This document shows, one piece after another, positions 16,850 to 26,722 of a stretch of DNA of 64,000 nt. The notes under the pieces were generated by a model that saw nothing but the letters and a program-made list of their open reading frames with translations, searched no databases and was not told where the DNA came from. The stretch is from Vibrio sp. RE88 (GTDB lineage: Bacteria; Pseudomonadota; Gammaproteobacteria; Enterobacterales; Vibrionaceae). The stretch is taken from assembly GCF_013113835.1 (NCBI RefSeq), contig NZ_VTYQ01000002.1, positions 471,136-535,135 on the forward strand, in the 5' to 3' direction. Position 1 is the first letter of the stretch. Each line of letters begins with the position of its first letter. Made by a program: the position numbers and the translations under genes.

Positions 16850-18751
16850 ATGTTCAAGATAAATTCCCGCATCTTCCTGCAGTTCATGCTTGTATTCATC
16901 ACCCTCGCCTTCGTGCCAACGCTTTATTTCGCGAACGAGCTTTCTAAGGTCGAAGAAGATGCGCGTCAACAAGTCGATCGTCTGACTCAAACAAAACTCG
17001 AATACGCACGTTCAGAACTAAAATCCCATTCTTCTAAAATTCTTAAATCCGTAAAATTTCTGTCTAGTAATGGCATCTTCCATCGCGCAGTGTTGGAGCC
17101 AAACGATATGAACCGCGGAACACTGCAGGACTTCTGGCTGTTAGTCGCCCGGACTCAGGGCTACTTTTCTCAGCTTCGTTATTTAGACAGCCGTGGCCAA
17201 GAATTGGTACGTATTAATCATGGCCAACGTGCGAGCGTGGTGGTTCCAGAAGAGTTTTTGCAGAACAAATTCCACCGAGATTATTTCAAGTTCGCTCAAA
17301 ATCTGCCTGCAAACACCATAGGCACTTTCGGAATTGATTTAGAAAGAGAAAACAATCAAATTGCCCAGCCGTTAACGCCGAGTTTAAGAGTCATCGTCCC
17401 CATCGACATTCATTCAGAACGGCGGGGCTACTTCATCGCAAACCTCGACTTTGACTATTTGTATCAACGTTTGGCGTACAACAAGGTGAATGACGATTTA
17501 CCGGATGTCTTTAACTCTCAGGGCTATTACGTCATGGCTAAGGATATGACGAACATTATGGGCCATATCGCGAAGGAAAATTCTGAGTTTAAGTTAAGCA
17601 AACTGTACCCGAAATTATGGCGCCAACTTCAGTTCAATGAGCATGGGACCATTTTTGAGGAAGGAAAATGGTTGTCTTACGTCAAGGCGGAGCTCAACAC
17701 TCTTGATAGACCGCTGCACTTTATCCTTGTCGCGGAAGTGTCCCAACACGATGCAGCCCAACTTTACCTTGAACGTAAAACTGAACTCTCAATTCAAGCC
17801 GCTTCGGTGTACATGATCATTTTGCTCATCGCATTCAGTTTTGTTACGTGGAATTACAATCACACCAAGAACAGTATGGAAAGCCAAATTGCCCGCGCGG
17901 CGATGAATGGCATGTCCGCCATGTTGATCACCGATCGTCAGAATCGAATTATTAAGACCAATGAAGAGTTTACCCGAGTCAGCGGCTATACCTTTGAAGA
18001 AGTCAAAGGCAAGCAGCCTTCTTTCTTTGCCGCCAATAAACATGAACAAGAGTTCTACATCAATATGTGGAAGATCCTTGAAAAAGAAGGCCTATGGGAA
18101 GGTGAAGTCGTTAACAAGCGTCGCGATGGCTCTCATATTACTGAGATACTACGTATTCAGACAGTCACTGACAACAGTGGTGTTATTCAATTTTACGTCG
18201 CCTCTTTTGTCGACATTTCTCACCGTAAAGAGCTTGAAAACCGTCTGAGAGAGATGAGCGAAAAAGATTCCATGACTGGCTTATGGAATCGACGTAAGTT
18301 TGACCAGGAAATGGCGGCGCAATGCGCAAAGAGCAAGCGCTACAACCATGCAGAACCGACCTGCTTTGCCATTGTGGACATCGATCACTTCAAGCGTGTA
18401 AATGACCGATTGGGTCACGACGAAGGCGATAAAATCATTAAATCGGTTGGGATAGTCTTAAGTGCTCACCTTCGAGAAACCGATTTCATCGCACGAATCG
18501 GTGGTGAGGAATTTGCGATCATCATGCCTCACACTCGCATACAAGAAGCCGAAATCGTCACTAACCGTTTACGCACATCGGTATCCATCGAACACGATGA
18601 GCAGATTACCGTCAGTGTAGGTGTCACCGATATGGATGGTTCTGTCGAAAACACCTACAAGCGTGCTGATGTAGCGTTGTATGAATCGAAATCACTAGGT
18701 CGAAATTGCGTATCGATTCTTGACTCTGAAGAGATGAGTACCGTTGCCTAA
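16850..18751 (+). CDS. Sensor diguanylate cyclase (periplasmic sensor-PAS-GGDEF)
   Basis: 633 residues. Transmembrane helix near 8-28, a periplasmic ~285-residue sensor of Cache-like size (RNxx-type motifs QLRYLDSRGQELVRIN, VVPIDIHSERRGYFIANL), a second transmembrane helix near 320-342, then a PAS domain (about 350-465, AMLITDRQNRIIKTNEEFTR) and a GGDEF domain. GGEEF is at 551-555 and an intact I-site RETD at 542-545, so product inhibition is expected. No EAL domain. Likely raises cyclic-di-GMP in response to an external ligand. Stands alone between fruA and glgC. Confidence 0.92.
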   Translation: MFKINSRIFLQFMLVFITLAFVPTLYFANELSKVEEDARQQVDRLTQTKLEYARSELKSHSSKILKSVKFLSSNGIFHRAVLEPNDMNRGTLQDFWLLVARTQGYFSQLRYLDSRGQELVRINHGQRASVVVPEEFLQNKFHRDYFKFAQNLPANTIGTFGIDLERENNQIAQPLTPSLRVIVPIDIHSERRGYFIANLDFDYLYQRLAYNKVNDDLPDVFNSQGYYVMAKDMTNIMGHIAKENSEFKLSKLYPKLWRQLQFNEHGTIFEEGKWLSYVKAELNTLDRPLHFILVAEVSQHDAAQLYLERKTELSIQAASVYMIILLIAFSFVTWNYNHTKNSMESQIARAAMNGMSAMLITDRQNRIIKTNEEFTRVSGYTFEEVKGKQPSFFAANKHEQEFYINMWKILEKEGLWEGEVVNKRRDGSHITEILRIQTVTDNSGVIQFYVASFVDISHRKELENRLREMSEKDSMTGLWNRRKFDQEMAAQCAKSKRYNHAEPTCFAIVDIDHFKRVNDRLGHDEGDKIIKSVGIVLSAHLRETDFIARIGGEEFAIIMPHTRIQEAEIVTNRLRTSVSIEHDEQITVSVGVTDMDGSVENTYKRADVALYESKSLGRNCVSILDSEEMSTVA

Positions 18752-18905
18752 TTATGGTGCAATGCATTTTGTTGGTGCAGCAAATAGTGCACTATCTTCA
18801 CAAGAATCGTTGGCAGACCAAGGTAGCTCAACAAGTTGAATATTGGCTTAAAACTTGAAATAGCCTTCCTGAAAGCAAATAACGCACTGTTTCAGGGAGA
18901 AAGGC

Positions 18906-20123
18906 ATGCAAGATACACTCACGGTAGTCCTCGCAGGTGGGATGGGTTCAAGATTGAGCCCATTGACAGATGATAGAGCGAAACCCGCCGTTCCATTTGG
19001 AGGCAAGTACCGAATCATCGATTTTGCCCTCACCAATTGCCTTCATTCCGGTCTTAGAAAAGTTCTCGTTCTTACCCAATACAAATCCCACTCTCTACAA
19101 AAGCACTTACGCGACGGTTGGTCGATATTTAATCCAGAACTTGGAGAGTTCATTTCTGTTGTCCCGCCACAAATGAGAGGGGGTGGCAAGTGGTATGAAG
19201 GTACGGCGGATGCTATCTACCACAACTTATGGCTGCTTTCCCGCAGTGATGCTAAGTATGTTGTGGTTTTGTCAGGTGATCATATCTATCGAATGGATTA
19301 CGCTGCAATGCTTGAAGAGCATAAACAAAACAATGCCAAGCTCACCATCGCTTGCATGGATGTAAGCCGTGAGGAAGCCACTCAATTTGGAGTCATGGAT
19401 ACTGATGACAGCGGCTTGATCACTTCATTTATTGAGAAGCCTCTCGACCCACCGTCGATTCCAGGCAAGCCTAATCGCAGTTTGGCGTCTATGGGAATCT
19501 ACATCTTTGATATGGATGTTTTGAGAACCGCACTCGACGACGACGCTGAATGTCCTGACTCAAATCATGACTTTGGTAAAGACATTATTCCTAAGCTCAT
19601 TGATACACAATCGGTTTATGCGTACGACTTTTGTAATGACAAAGGCCGAGTAGCAAAAGATTGCTACTGGCGAGACGTAGGTACATTGGATTCGTTTTAT
19701 GAGGCCAATATGGACTTGCTTGAACCGATTCCTCCTATGAACCTTTATCAACCTGATTGGGCTGTCAGAACTTATGAAGCGCAATGCCCCCCTGCCCGCA
19801 CCGTATCTTCTGCAACAGGAAATGAAGGGATTTTTATCAACTCCATCATTGCGAATGGTGTGATTAATTCCGGAGGGTCTGTTCAGCATTCAGTGGTGTC
19901 ACCCAATGTTCGCATCAACGACAGCGCAACCGTGGTGGACAGCATTCTTTTTGATGATGTGGAAGTTGGAGAAGGTAGCCAGCTAGTCAACTGTATTATT
20001 GATAAGCATGTAAAGGTCCCGCCATACACTCAAATTGGTTTAAACAAAATTGAAGATGCCAAACGCTTCCATATTTCGGAAAAAGGTATCGTCGTTGTTC
20101 CTGAAAACTATCAATTTTCTTAA
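18906..20123 (+). CDS. glgC: Glucose-1-phosphate adenylyltransferase GlgC
   Basis: 405 residues. Makes ADP-glucose from ATP and glucose 1-phosphate for glycogen synthesis. The nucleotide-binding loop is VLAGGMGSRLSPLTDDRAKP; further motifs are GGKYRIIDFALTNC, GTADAIYHN, SGDHIYRMDY and IEKP; the C-terminus is a left-handed beta-helix. GGGAG lies about 7 nt before the ATG. No other glg gene is nearby, so this is an orphan copy; vibrios often carry two glgC genes. Confidence 0.95.
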   Translation: MQDTLTVVLAGGMGSRLSPLTDDRAKPAVPFGGKYRIIDFALTNCLHSGLRKVLVLTQYKSHSLQKHLRDGWSIFNPELGEFISVVPPQMRGGGKWYEGTADAIYHNLWLLSRSDAKYVVVLSGDHIYRMDYAAMLEEHKQNNAKLTIACMDVSREEATQFGVMDTDDSGLITSFIEKPLDPPSIPGKPNRSLASMGIYIFDMDVLRTALDDDAECPDSNHDFGKDIIPKLIDTQSVYAYDFCNDKGRVAKDCYWRDVGTLDSFYEANMDLLEPIPPMNLYQPDWAVRTYEAQCPPARTVSSATGNEGIFINSIIANGVINSGGSVQHSVVSPNVRINDSATVVDSILFDDVEVGEGSQLVNCIIDKHVKVPPYTQIGLNKIEDAKRFHISEKGIVVVPENYQFS

Positions 20124-20133
20124 GATAAAAAAA

Positions 20134-20166
20134 TAGCCCTCTTATCTCATCGAGTTAAGAGGGCTA
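20134..20166. terminator. Hairpin after glgC
   Basis: TAGCCCTCTTA and TAAGAGGGCTA pair around an 11-nt loop. The A run lies on the left, so the T tail exists only for leftward transcripts; it may stop readthrough from the AraC-type gene and act as a 3' end barrier for glgC. Confidence 0.7.
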
Positions 20167-20308
20167 ATGTAAGAGACTGACTAGATCTCCTATAGGGGTA
20201 TGCAAATCAACAACTTGTACGTTGTTCTCTTCACATGAGGAATTATGCTGTTACTGGTTTGATAAAAAAACAGTAATTATTTAACCGTCTCTTTCCTCTT
20301 TTAGTTTT

Positions 20309-21196
20309 TCAACTCACCAGCTTTAATCCTGTCGGTGTTTCATTAAAGTGTCTTTTGTATTCCCGTGAGAACTGAGAAACGCTGTTGTAACCAACCAGTC
20401 TCGCCGCATCATTCACTTTCTTCCCTTCTAACTGGATTAGCTCTTTCGCTTTGTTTAAGCGCACCTTTTTAATGTACTGAATAGGTGACTCAAGAGTGAT
20501 TTGTCGAAAAGCGCTGTGAAAGGCAGACATACTCATGTTGGCTTCTTCAGCAAGGTGTTGTACGGACAGTGTTTCACTGTAGCTTCGATGGACTTTATCC
20601 AGAGCTTTAGCGACGCGCGCATATTGACCTTCATGGTGAGCCAAATCAAACAACACATGCCCTTCACTACTGGTCAATGCTCGATAGGCCAACTCTTCTT
20701 TAAGAGAGTCACCTAGTAGTGATAGCTCAATTGGATTACACAAGGCATGCATGATTCGTTTGCAGGTGTCCAGCATAGAATCTTCCATACTAACAGAGCG
20801 CAATCCACAGGTGTAATGCGGCTGTTCTTTGTGAGGTGCGTATCCAAGTGATTCAAGCTTATTAACGTGACGATGTAACATTTGAGGATCAATATCGACA
20901 GTTAATCCAAGAAGTGGCTCGCCATTTGTTGGAAATGCCTCGCACTCCAAAGGCATAGGCACACCAACAACTAAGTAGTCATTAGGCCCATACTTAACTG
21001 GCTCACTACCAATATGAATGATCTTGTTTCCTTGCCCCAACACAATGACACCAGACTGATAAATAAAGGGCTGGCGAGTGTTTCCAGTACTACTGCGATA
21101 AAACCAAACACCGTCAAGATCGGTCTTTCTGACCCCTTCGAGATCATTCAAATTATGGGTATCAACATACTGCTGCATTAATTGAGCGAGTGTCAT
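20309..21196 (-). CDS. AraC-family regulator, YqhC-like
   Basis: 295 residues: an N-terminal cupin-like AraC_N domain (LGQGNKIIHIGSEPVKYGPNDY, then LVVGVPMPLECE) and a C-terminal double HTH from about 190 (AEEANMSMSAFHSAFRQIT, SPIQYIKKVRLNKAKELI, VGYNSVSQFSREYKRHF). Divergent from yqhD, the same arrangement as E. coli yqhC/yqhD, whose regulator activates the aldehyde reductase under electrophile stress; that role here is inferred from synteny. Confidence 0.85.
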   Translation of the reverse strand: MTLAQLMQQYVDTHNLNDLEGVRKTDLDGVWFYRSSTGNTRQPFIYQSGVIVLGQGNKIIHIGSEPVKYGPNDYLVVGVPMPLECEAFPTNGEPLLGLTVDIDPQMLHRHVNKLESLGYAPHKEQPHYTCGLRSVSMEDSMLDTCKRIMHALCNPIELSLLGDSLKEELAYRALTSSEGHVLFDLAHHEGQYARVAKALDKVHRSYSETLSVQHLAEEANMSMSAFHSAFRQITLESPIQYIKKVRLNKAKELIQLEGKKVNDAARLVGYNSVSQFSREYKRHFNETPTGLKLVS

Positions 21197-21278
21197 GCCA
21201 CCTCCTGTTAATTTTCAATAAGAATATACAAAAAGTAGGAATAGGCAACATAAACAGAGGATTCGATATTTTTCAAAG

Positions 21279-21328
21279 CGAGTTTCAATACTATTATGCA
21301 TTCAAACAATGAAGTGTTTCGAAACTCG
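21279..21328. promoter_or_regulatory. Inverted repeat in the yqhC-like/yqhD intergenic region
   Basis: CGAGTTTC (21279-21286) and GAAACTCG (21321-21328) are perfect inverted arms; the right arm also forms a 10-bp palindrome GTTTCGAAAC (21316-21325). Candidate operator of the divergent regulator. Confidence 0.45.
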
Positions 21329-21383
21329 GGACACCAAATCAGTCTGCCCTATCAGGCGATAAACTGAAGCAAGAGGAATGACA

Positions 21384-22532
21384 ATGCAATTTACTTACGC
21401 TAACCCAACCCAGATTCTGTTTGGTCAAGGTCAAATCAGTTCCATTCAATCATCGATTCAACCTCAAGATAAAGTTCTCGTCATCTACGGCGGTGGCTCA
21501 ATCAAACGTAACGGCGTTTATGATCAGGTTTCTGAGGCATTGAACGGTCACCAATGGGTCGAGTTCTCAGGTGTTGAACCAAACCCAACAAAAGAAACAC
21601 TTGATAAAGCGGTCGCGATTGTTAAAGAGCAAGGCATTAACTTCATTCTTGCCGTCGGTGGCGGTTCTGTTATTGATGGCTCTAAGTACGTTGCAGCTGC
21701 TGCCAAATATGATGGTGACGGCTGGAATATCCTAACGGGTAACCATCAAGTTTCTGAGGCGACACCACTTGGCGCAGTTTTAACGCTGCCGGCAACAGGC
21801 TCAGAGTCCAATATGGGTGCGGTTATTACAAAAGCTGAAACTCAGGATAAGCTTGCGTTCCTTAGCCCATTCGTACAGCCAAAATTTGCTGTTATGGACC
21901 CTGATGTGATGAAGACGCTTCCTGAAAAGCAGCTCATCAACGGTATTGTCGATGCTTGGGTGCACGTGTGTGAGCAATACCTGACGACGAACCATGGCGC
22001 AATGGTTCAGGATGGCTATGCAGAGACTCTACTTCGCACTCTGAAGAAGCTCGGCGAAGATTTTGACAATCGTGACGACGACGCTTGGCGTGCGAATCTA
22101 ATGTGGTCAGCAAACCAGGCTCTGAATGGTCTAATCGGCAGCGGTGTGCCGCAAGATTGGGCAACTCACATGATTGGCCACGAGCTGACAGCACTTTGGG
22201 GCGTTGACCATGCACGCTCTCTGGCCATCGTTCAGCCTTCTCTTCTTCGTAACCAATTGGTTCACAAACGCGCCAAACTCGAGCAAATGGGCGTGAATGT
22301 ATTTGGTCTAGAACAAGGTGATGACTTAGCTGAGCGTACCATCGATGCTATAGAAAACTTCTATCAGACAATGACGGTATCAACACAATTGACAGAACAT
22401 GGTAGCGACAAGCAAAGCGCGATCGACTCGGTAGTGAGTCAGTTAGAGCTTCATGGCATGAAAGCGCTAGGTGAAAACCAAGCGATCACTCTAAAGGAAA
22501 GCCGCGAAATATTAACTCAGGCTATTGCTTAG
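21384..22532 (+). CDS. yqhD: NADPH-dependent aldehyde reductase YqhD (iron-containing ADH family)
   Basis: 382 residues from the ATG at 21384, which has AGAGG 7 nt upstream; an ATG two codons earlier is too close to that site. Family motifs: VIYGGGSIKRNG, GGGSVIDGSKYVAAAA, LPATGSESNMGAV, and the metal-binding region GVPQDWATHMIGHELTALWGVDHARSLA. Reduces short-chain aldehydes using NADPH, protecting against reactive carbonyls. Ends in a perfect-palindrome terminator. Confidence 0.93.
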   Translation: MQFTYANPTQILFGQGQISSIQSSIQPQDKVLVIYGGGSIKRNGVYDQVSEALNGHQWVEFSGVEPNPTKETLDKAVAIVKEQGINFILAVGGGSVIDGSKYVAAAAKYDGDGWNILTGNHQVSEATPLGAVLTLPATGSESNMGAVITKAETQDKLAFLSPFVQPKFAVMDPDVMKTLPEKQLINGIVDAWVHVCEQYLTTNHGAMVQDGYAETLLRTLKKLGEDFDNRDDDAWRANLMWSANQALNGLIGSGVPQDWATHMIGHELTALWGVDHARSLAIVQPSLLRNQLVHKRAKLEQMGVNVFGLEQGDDLAERTIDAIENFYQTMTVSTQLTEHGSDKQSAIDSVVSQLELHGMKALGENQAITLKESREILTQAIA

Positions 22533-22553
22533 TTAACACCCTGTTAGTACGCT

Positions 22554-22580
22554 AAAAAGCAGCAATATTGCTGCTTTTTT
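22554..22580 (+). terminator. Terminator after yqhD
   Basis: A 26-bp perfect palindrome (arm AAAAAGCAGCAAT) followed by a T run; it overlaps the leader of the next gene. Confidence 0.85.
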
Positions 22581-22599
22581 TATATGGGTGAAAAGAGAA

Positions 22600-23229
22600 A
22601 TGTGGCTGCTAATCCTAGCACTGTGTGCTGTTCACGTTTGGACTATTGATCGCGGCCCTCGCTGGTTGTTTTACGCCACCAAAGTTTTACCAATCTTGCT
22701 CATGGCTTTTATGTCAATTTCACTGCATGAGGTGGTTGGCCAATACGCTTTGTGGATGGCAGCAGGATTACTTGTTTCGGTTGTTGGCGACATACTGCTC
22801 ATGCACCCAAAAGATAAATTTGTCCAAGGGTTAACGGCCTTCCTACTGGTACACTTTATCTACTCTTTCGCTTTTTATACCCAACTCGATGGACCGATAA
22901 ATTGGTGGCTACCGCTACTACTTTTGTCGATTGGTATTATCGTTTTCTTACTACTGCTCCCCGCTCTCGGAAACATGAAACTTCCTGTGGCACTCTATTC
23001 ATTAGGTATTCTGGGAATGGCTTGGGCGGCGATTGAGTACTGGCGAGTGGATCACGCGCAGTCAGCGGCGTTCGCTGTCATGGGAGCGTTGATATTTATA
23101 ACATCAGACATTGTGCTAGCCGTAGACCGATTCCGATCCAGTTCAGCTTTCGCGCGCCATGTCATCATGATTACCTACTACACGGCGCAATTGTTGCTGA
23201 CGCTATCTGTGGTTGCCTACAAAGCTTAA
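22600..23229 (+). CDS. YhhN/TMEM86-family membrane protein (putative lysoplasmalogenase)
   Basis: About 209 residues from the ATG at 22600 (a GTG at 22588 would add four residues). Roughly eight hydrophobic helices, with the family motif VVGDILLMHPKDKFVQGL near 70 and ITSDIVLAVDRF near 170. TMEM86/YhhN proteins hydrolyse the vinyl-ether bond of lysoplasmalogens in animals; the bacterial substrate is not settled. Convergent with the downstream acetyltransferase gene with almost no gap. Confidence 0.85.
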   Translation: MWLLILALCAVHVWTIDRGPRWLFYATKVLPILLMAFMSISLHEVVGQYALWMAAGLLVSVVGDILLMHPKDKFVQGLTAFLLVHFIYSFAFYTQLDGPINWWLPLLLLSIGIIVFLLLLPALGNMKLPVALYSLGILGMAWAAIEYWRVDHAQSAAFAVMGALIFITSDIVLAVDRFRSSSAFARHVIMITYYTAQLLLTLSVVAYKA

Positions 23230-23232
23230 ACA

Positions 23233-23757
23233 TTATAAGTGGAAGCGGTAAATCAAGTCGTCATAGAGTTTGCCACCAATTTGGTATGCATTTTCTTCTC
23301 TTTCTACTAACTCAAAACCGGCCTTTTCAAGCACTTTGCAGGACGCTACGTTACCATCAGTAACGATTGCGTTAATGTTCTTTACCATAGGTAGGGATTG
23401 CTTTACGTGATCGATTAACGCAAGCAAAGATTCTGTCCCAATGCCTTTTCCATGAAATTCAGGAAGCAGTAAGTAACCGATCTCAACAGAGTCATCTGAC
23501 TCATCTTCGATACACAAACCTGTTACGCCTACTGGTTGATTGTTTTGACTATCTCTGATGACAAGACATAGCCAATGTCCGCTTCCCCATTCCCACACAG
23601 GCAATCGCGATTCAAATCGTTGGCGAATATCATCCAGTTCAGGTTGATCAAACGCGTAACGAATCACTTCTTCTTCTTGATGTAGGCGCAAAAAAAGTGG
23701 CCAATCTGTTTCTGTAATCTGACGCATCGAAAGTCGAGGAGATGCAATTTCTATCAT
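23233..23757 (-). CDS. GNAT-family N-acetyltransferase (RimJ/RimL type)
   Basis: 174 residues. Start IEIASPRLSMRQITETDWPLF is the RimJ/L opening (LxLR). Further motifs are VEIGYLLLPEFHGKGIGTES (acetyl-CoA loop) and NVASCKVLEKAGFELVERE. Substrate cannot be told from sequence. It starts 8 nt after the torS stop, so it is likely co-transcribed with torS. Confidence 0.88.
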   Translation of the reverse strand: MIEIASPRLSMRQITETDWPLFLRLHQEEEVIRYAFDQPELDDIRQRFESRLPVWEWGSGHWLCLVIRDSQNNQPVGVTGLCIEDESDDSVEIGYLLLPEFHGKGIGTESLLALIDHVKQSLPMVKNINAIVTDGNVASCKVLEKAGFELVEREENAYQIGGKLYDDLIYRFHL

Positions 23758-23765
23758 AGTTCTAC

Positions 23766-26642
23766 CTAGTCAACCAATTGATTCAACGCTTGTTTTGAGC
23801 TTTCGACCAGCGATAAAAGCTGAGCTTTATCCGCCAGATAATCACTAACTGGCTGCTGAGATTTTTCTATACTTAAGCAAGCGTCAAACAATGCTAGCAG
23901 ACCCAAGCTTCCGGCTGAACCTTTCAACTTGTGTGCGAGTTGTTTTATTTGATTCGGGTCATCTTGCTCAGCGGCTGTTTGCATAAGATTCAATGTTTCG
24001 TCGGCACCCTTATCAAACAGAGTGATGATTTCTCTCATTTTTTCGCTCCCAAGAATGAGAAAATCTTTACTGACAACGCTTGGGTCGATGAGTAACACGC
24101 TATCTTGCTGGTCAGTTGGTTTGAAATCCGCTTGTTCTAGTACCAGCGAGTGGCCTTGCAAACTCGCGTTGATCATATGGCACAACGCATCTTTATCTAA
24201 AGGTTTGGGCAGATAGCCATCAAATCCTGCAGCAAGGTAGCTTTGTACTTCTTCATCGTAAACGTGAGCTGAAACCGCAATCATGGGTGTGACAGCGTCA
24301 CCATTAAATCGTTTCAATTTCTCTAACAGCTCTACGCCATTGCAGTCAGGGAGGTTGATATCAAGCAAAGCGATATCAAAATCATGTTGAGAATAAATCT
24401 CCTCAGCGGAATTGCCATCATTCGCCGTTGTTACCTCGTGGCCTAGACTTTCTAGAAACCCTTCCGCGACTAGGCAGTTAACTGGATTATCTTCCACCAG
24501 CAGCACTTTCGCTTTTAACGTTGAGCCAGCATTAAGATCTTTAGGTTGAACCTTGCTACCTTGAGACAGAGGGACACTAAAACTGAATCGGCTCCCCTGT
24601 CCGACTTCAGATTCAAGCAGCAGTGCTCCACCCATGGCTTCCACAATGCGTTTGCTTATGGCGAGACCAAGCCCCGTACCACCTTTGCTACTCATACCAC
24701 CAGAAGCCTGAGTAAAAGCGTCAAACAAAGTCTCTTGTTCTTCCTGGCTGATACCGATGCCAGTATCAGACACTTCGAACAACACCTGACCGTCTTGATC
24801 CGGGTCGTGTGTTACATAGATATCAATGTGGCCTTGCTCTGTAAATTTAACGGCATTTCCGACTAGATTGGTTAACACCTGACTAATACGGGTTACGTCA
24901 CCATATAAAAACTGGCTTACATCGCTTTCTATCAAGGTACTGATTTCAATGCCTTTTTCTTTAGCTCTACCATCAAGCAATTGCTTAACATCTTCCACCA
25001 TGTCAAAGAGGTTGAAATCAACAGGCCTTATTTCTAGGTGACCCGCTTCGATCTTCGAGTAATCAAGCACGTCATTCAAGATCGCAAGTAATGTGGTACC
25101 GCTACGATTGATCACATCCACAAAGTGGCCTTGTTTTGAGTTCAGCCCATTCTCTTTAAGCAGCCTTGCAGTACCGAGTACCCCATTCATTGGGGTTCGA
25201 ATTTCATGGCTCATCGTTGCTAAGAACGCCGTTTTTGCTCGACTCGCTTGCTCTGCTTGTCGGCGCGCTTTCGCATGGTTGAGTACTTCGTGATTGAGGC
25301 GTTTGTTAGTATCTTGCAGCTGGTGAGTACGCTCAGTTACAAGCTCTTCAAGGTGTTCTTTATGTTCTTGTAACTCTCGCTTTGCTTTTGCTTCACTTTC
25401 TGCGACTACTTTTAATGATTGAGCCGTATTTCTCGCTGTGATGATGGCTTGACCCATATGCGCTAGCTCATCATTGCCTTTCACAGTGATATCGACTTTC
25501 AGTTGCCCTTGCGCGATAGACGACAAAGCGGACGAGTATTCTGCTAAGCGTTTAAGTACCGATACATAAACCACTTTCCAAACGATCAAAATGACGATCA
25601 ACATACCTAAAACCGTAATTATCGTCAGGCTGAGTTGAGCATAATCCAACGTTGTTTTGAGCTTGTCCACAGCTCGTGTCGTGGCTTGGTTTGAATCATC
25701 GACCAATTTGTTCACTGTGGTGTTTAGCGTTGAAAATTGTATCAACGTGTCCTGCATTAGCTGTTGTGACGCTCGTTCGTTTTGGTAGCGTTGATGCAAA
25801 ACATCAAATACGACTTCCCCTTTTTCTAATTGCTCTAGCAGTTCAGTCATTTGGATAGAACGTGTTGGATCTTCTACCGCTCGTACTCGGCGTTTCATGA
25901 TCTCAAGGTTACTGACAAATTCTTCTCTGACCGTATGAATACGGTCGATATCCGAAATAGTACGAGCTTCTTCGATGTGGTTAAGCATTTTAAATGCGAG
26001 CAGGTGTAACTCGTGCAGCCTTTCTGCGAGGTCTAAATCCACTTCAACAAGTGTGTCTAAAGCTTGGTACGCTTGCTGTGTGCGCGCCTTTTCTATCAAA
26101 TCGTAAATATGAGTGACATTCGCGATGGCAATGGTACTGGTATTGGAAACCTGTGTACGCGTCAATTGTTCCAATTCAGAAGCCTGCTCCCTGAGCTCCC
26201 CTGTTCGCGAGCCCAGTTCTTTTTCCAGAAGAAGTTTTTTCTCTACAACAATACCTAGCTCAACTAAAGTATCGATTACGGTTTGAACGTCTGCTTCCAG
26301 TGTGCTTAATAGTTTGGAATCAAAAGAATCTGAACCCAGTTGTTTGATATGTTGAAGTAAACTTTCCAGTTGAGAAAACAACTCTTTACCCGATTTTTGG
26401 CGCTGAAGTTCGGACTTTGAATTAGAGAGGGTCTGCACAGAAGAGATGATTCGTGAACTCAGCTCAGAGACTTGCCGCGCCTCAATCATCGAAGGGATAG
26501 CGGAATTGACGACGTTCCTTTCTGTTTTTGCGACCGATGAAAAACCAAACACACCAATCAACGCGGAAATCAGTACTAAAAGCGCCATTGCGAGAAAAGC
26601 AAACAACAACTTTCGACCAATACTGGCTTTAGCAAGTAACAT
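23766..26642 (-). CDS. torS: Hybrid sensor histidine kinase TorS (TMAO sensing)
   Basis: 958 residues, inner membrane. Transmembrane helix near 10-32; periplasmic helical sensor; second helix near 335-355; HAMP; coiled coil (about 420-465); HisKA with H479 in ATMSHEIRTPMNGV; HATPase with NLVGNAVKFTEQG, DTGIGI and GGTGLGLAI; receiver domain with the Asp in ALLDINLPDCNG; C-terminal Hpt with LAHKLKGSAGSLG. That order is the TorS phosphorelay. Divergent from torT, which encodes its periplasmic partner. The response regulator torR and reductase genes are not in the window. Confidence 0.9.
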   Translation of the reverse strand: MLLAKASIGRKLLFAFLAMALLVLISALIGVFGFSSVAKTERNVVNSAIPSMIEARQVSELSSRIISSVQTLSNSKSELQRQKSGKELFSQLESLLQHIKQLGSDSFDSKLLSTLEADVQTVIDTLVELGIVVEKKLLLEKELGSRTGELREQASELEQLTRTQVSNTSTIAIANVTHIYDLIEKARTQQAYQALDTLVEVDLDLAERLHELHLLAFKMLNHIEEARTISDIDRIHTVREEFVSNLEIMKRRVRAVEDPTRSIQMTELLEQLEKGEVVFDVLHQRYQNERASQQLMQDTLIQFSTLNTTVNKLVDDSNQATTRAVDKLKTTLDYAQLSLTIITVLGMLIVILIVWKVVYVSVLKRLAEYSSALSSIAQGQLKVDITVKGNDELAHMGQAIITARNTAQSLKVVAESEAKAKRELQEHKEHLEELVTERTHQLQDTNKRLNHEVLNHAKARRQAEQASRAKTAFLATMSHEIRTPMNGVLGTARLLKENGLNSKQGHFVDVINRSGTTLLAILNDVLDYSKIEAGHLEIRPVDFNLFDMVEDVKQLLDGRAKEKGIEISTLIESDVSQFLYGDVTRISQVLTNLVGNAVKFTEQGHIDIYVTHDPDQDGQVLFEVSDTGIGISQEEQETLFDAFTQASGGMSSKGGTGLGLAISKRIVEAMGGALLLESEVGQGSRFSFSVPLSQGSKVQPKDLNAGSTLKAKVLLVEDNPVNCLVAEGFLESLGHEVTTANDGNSAEEIYSQHDFDIALLDINLPDCNGVELLEKLKRFNGDAVTPMIAVSAHVYDEEVQSYLAAGFDGYLPKPLDKDALCHMINASLQGHSLVLEQADFKPTDQQDSVLLIDPSVVSKDFLILGSEKMREIITLFDKGADETLNLMQTAAEQDDPNQIKQLAHKLKGSAGSLGLLALFDACLSIEKSQQPVSDYLADKAQLLSLVESSKQALNQLVD

Positions 26643-26722
26643 TAAGCAACCACACTTCTTTGCACTGTGGGAATACGCTATATTTTGCAGTGTTTATGTA
26701 ATGATTACCAACGATATACATC

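Noticed and set aside
18756..18791. NtrC-like site upstream of glgC (repeated GTGCA motifs)
   Set aside because: The best candidate has 16 rather than 17 positions between the ends and no sigma-54 promoter with correct GG-N10-GC spacing follows.
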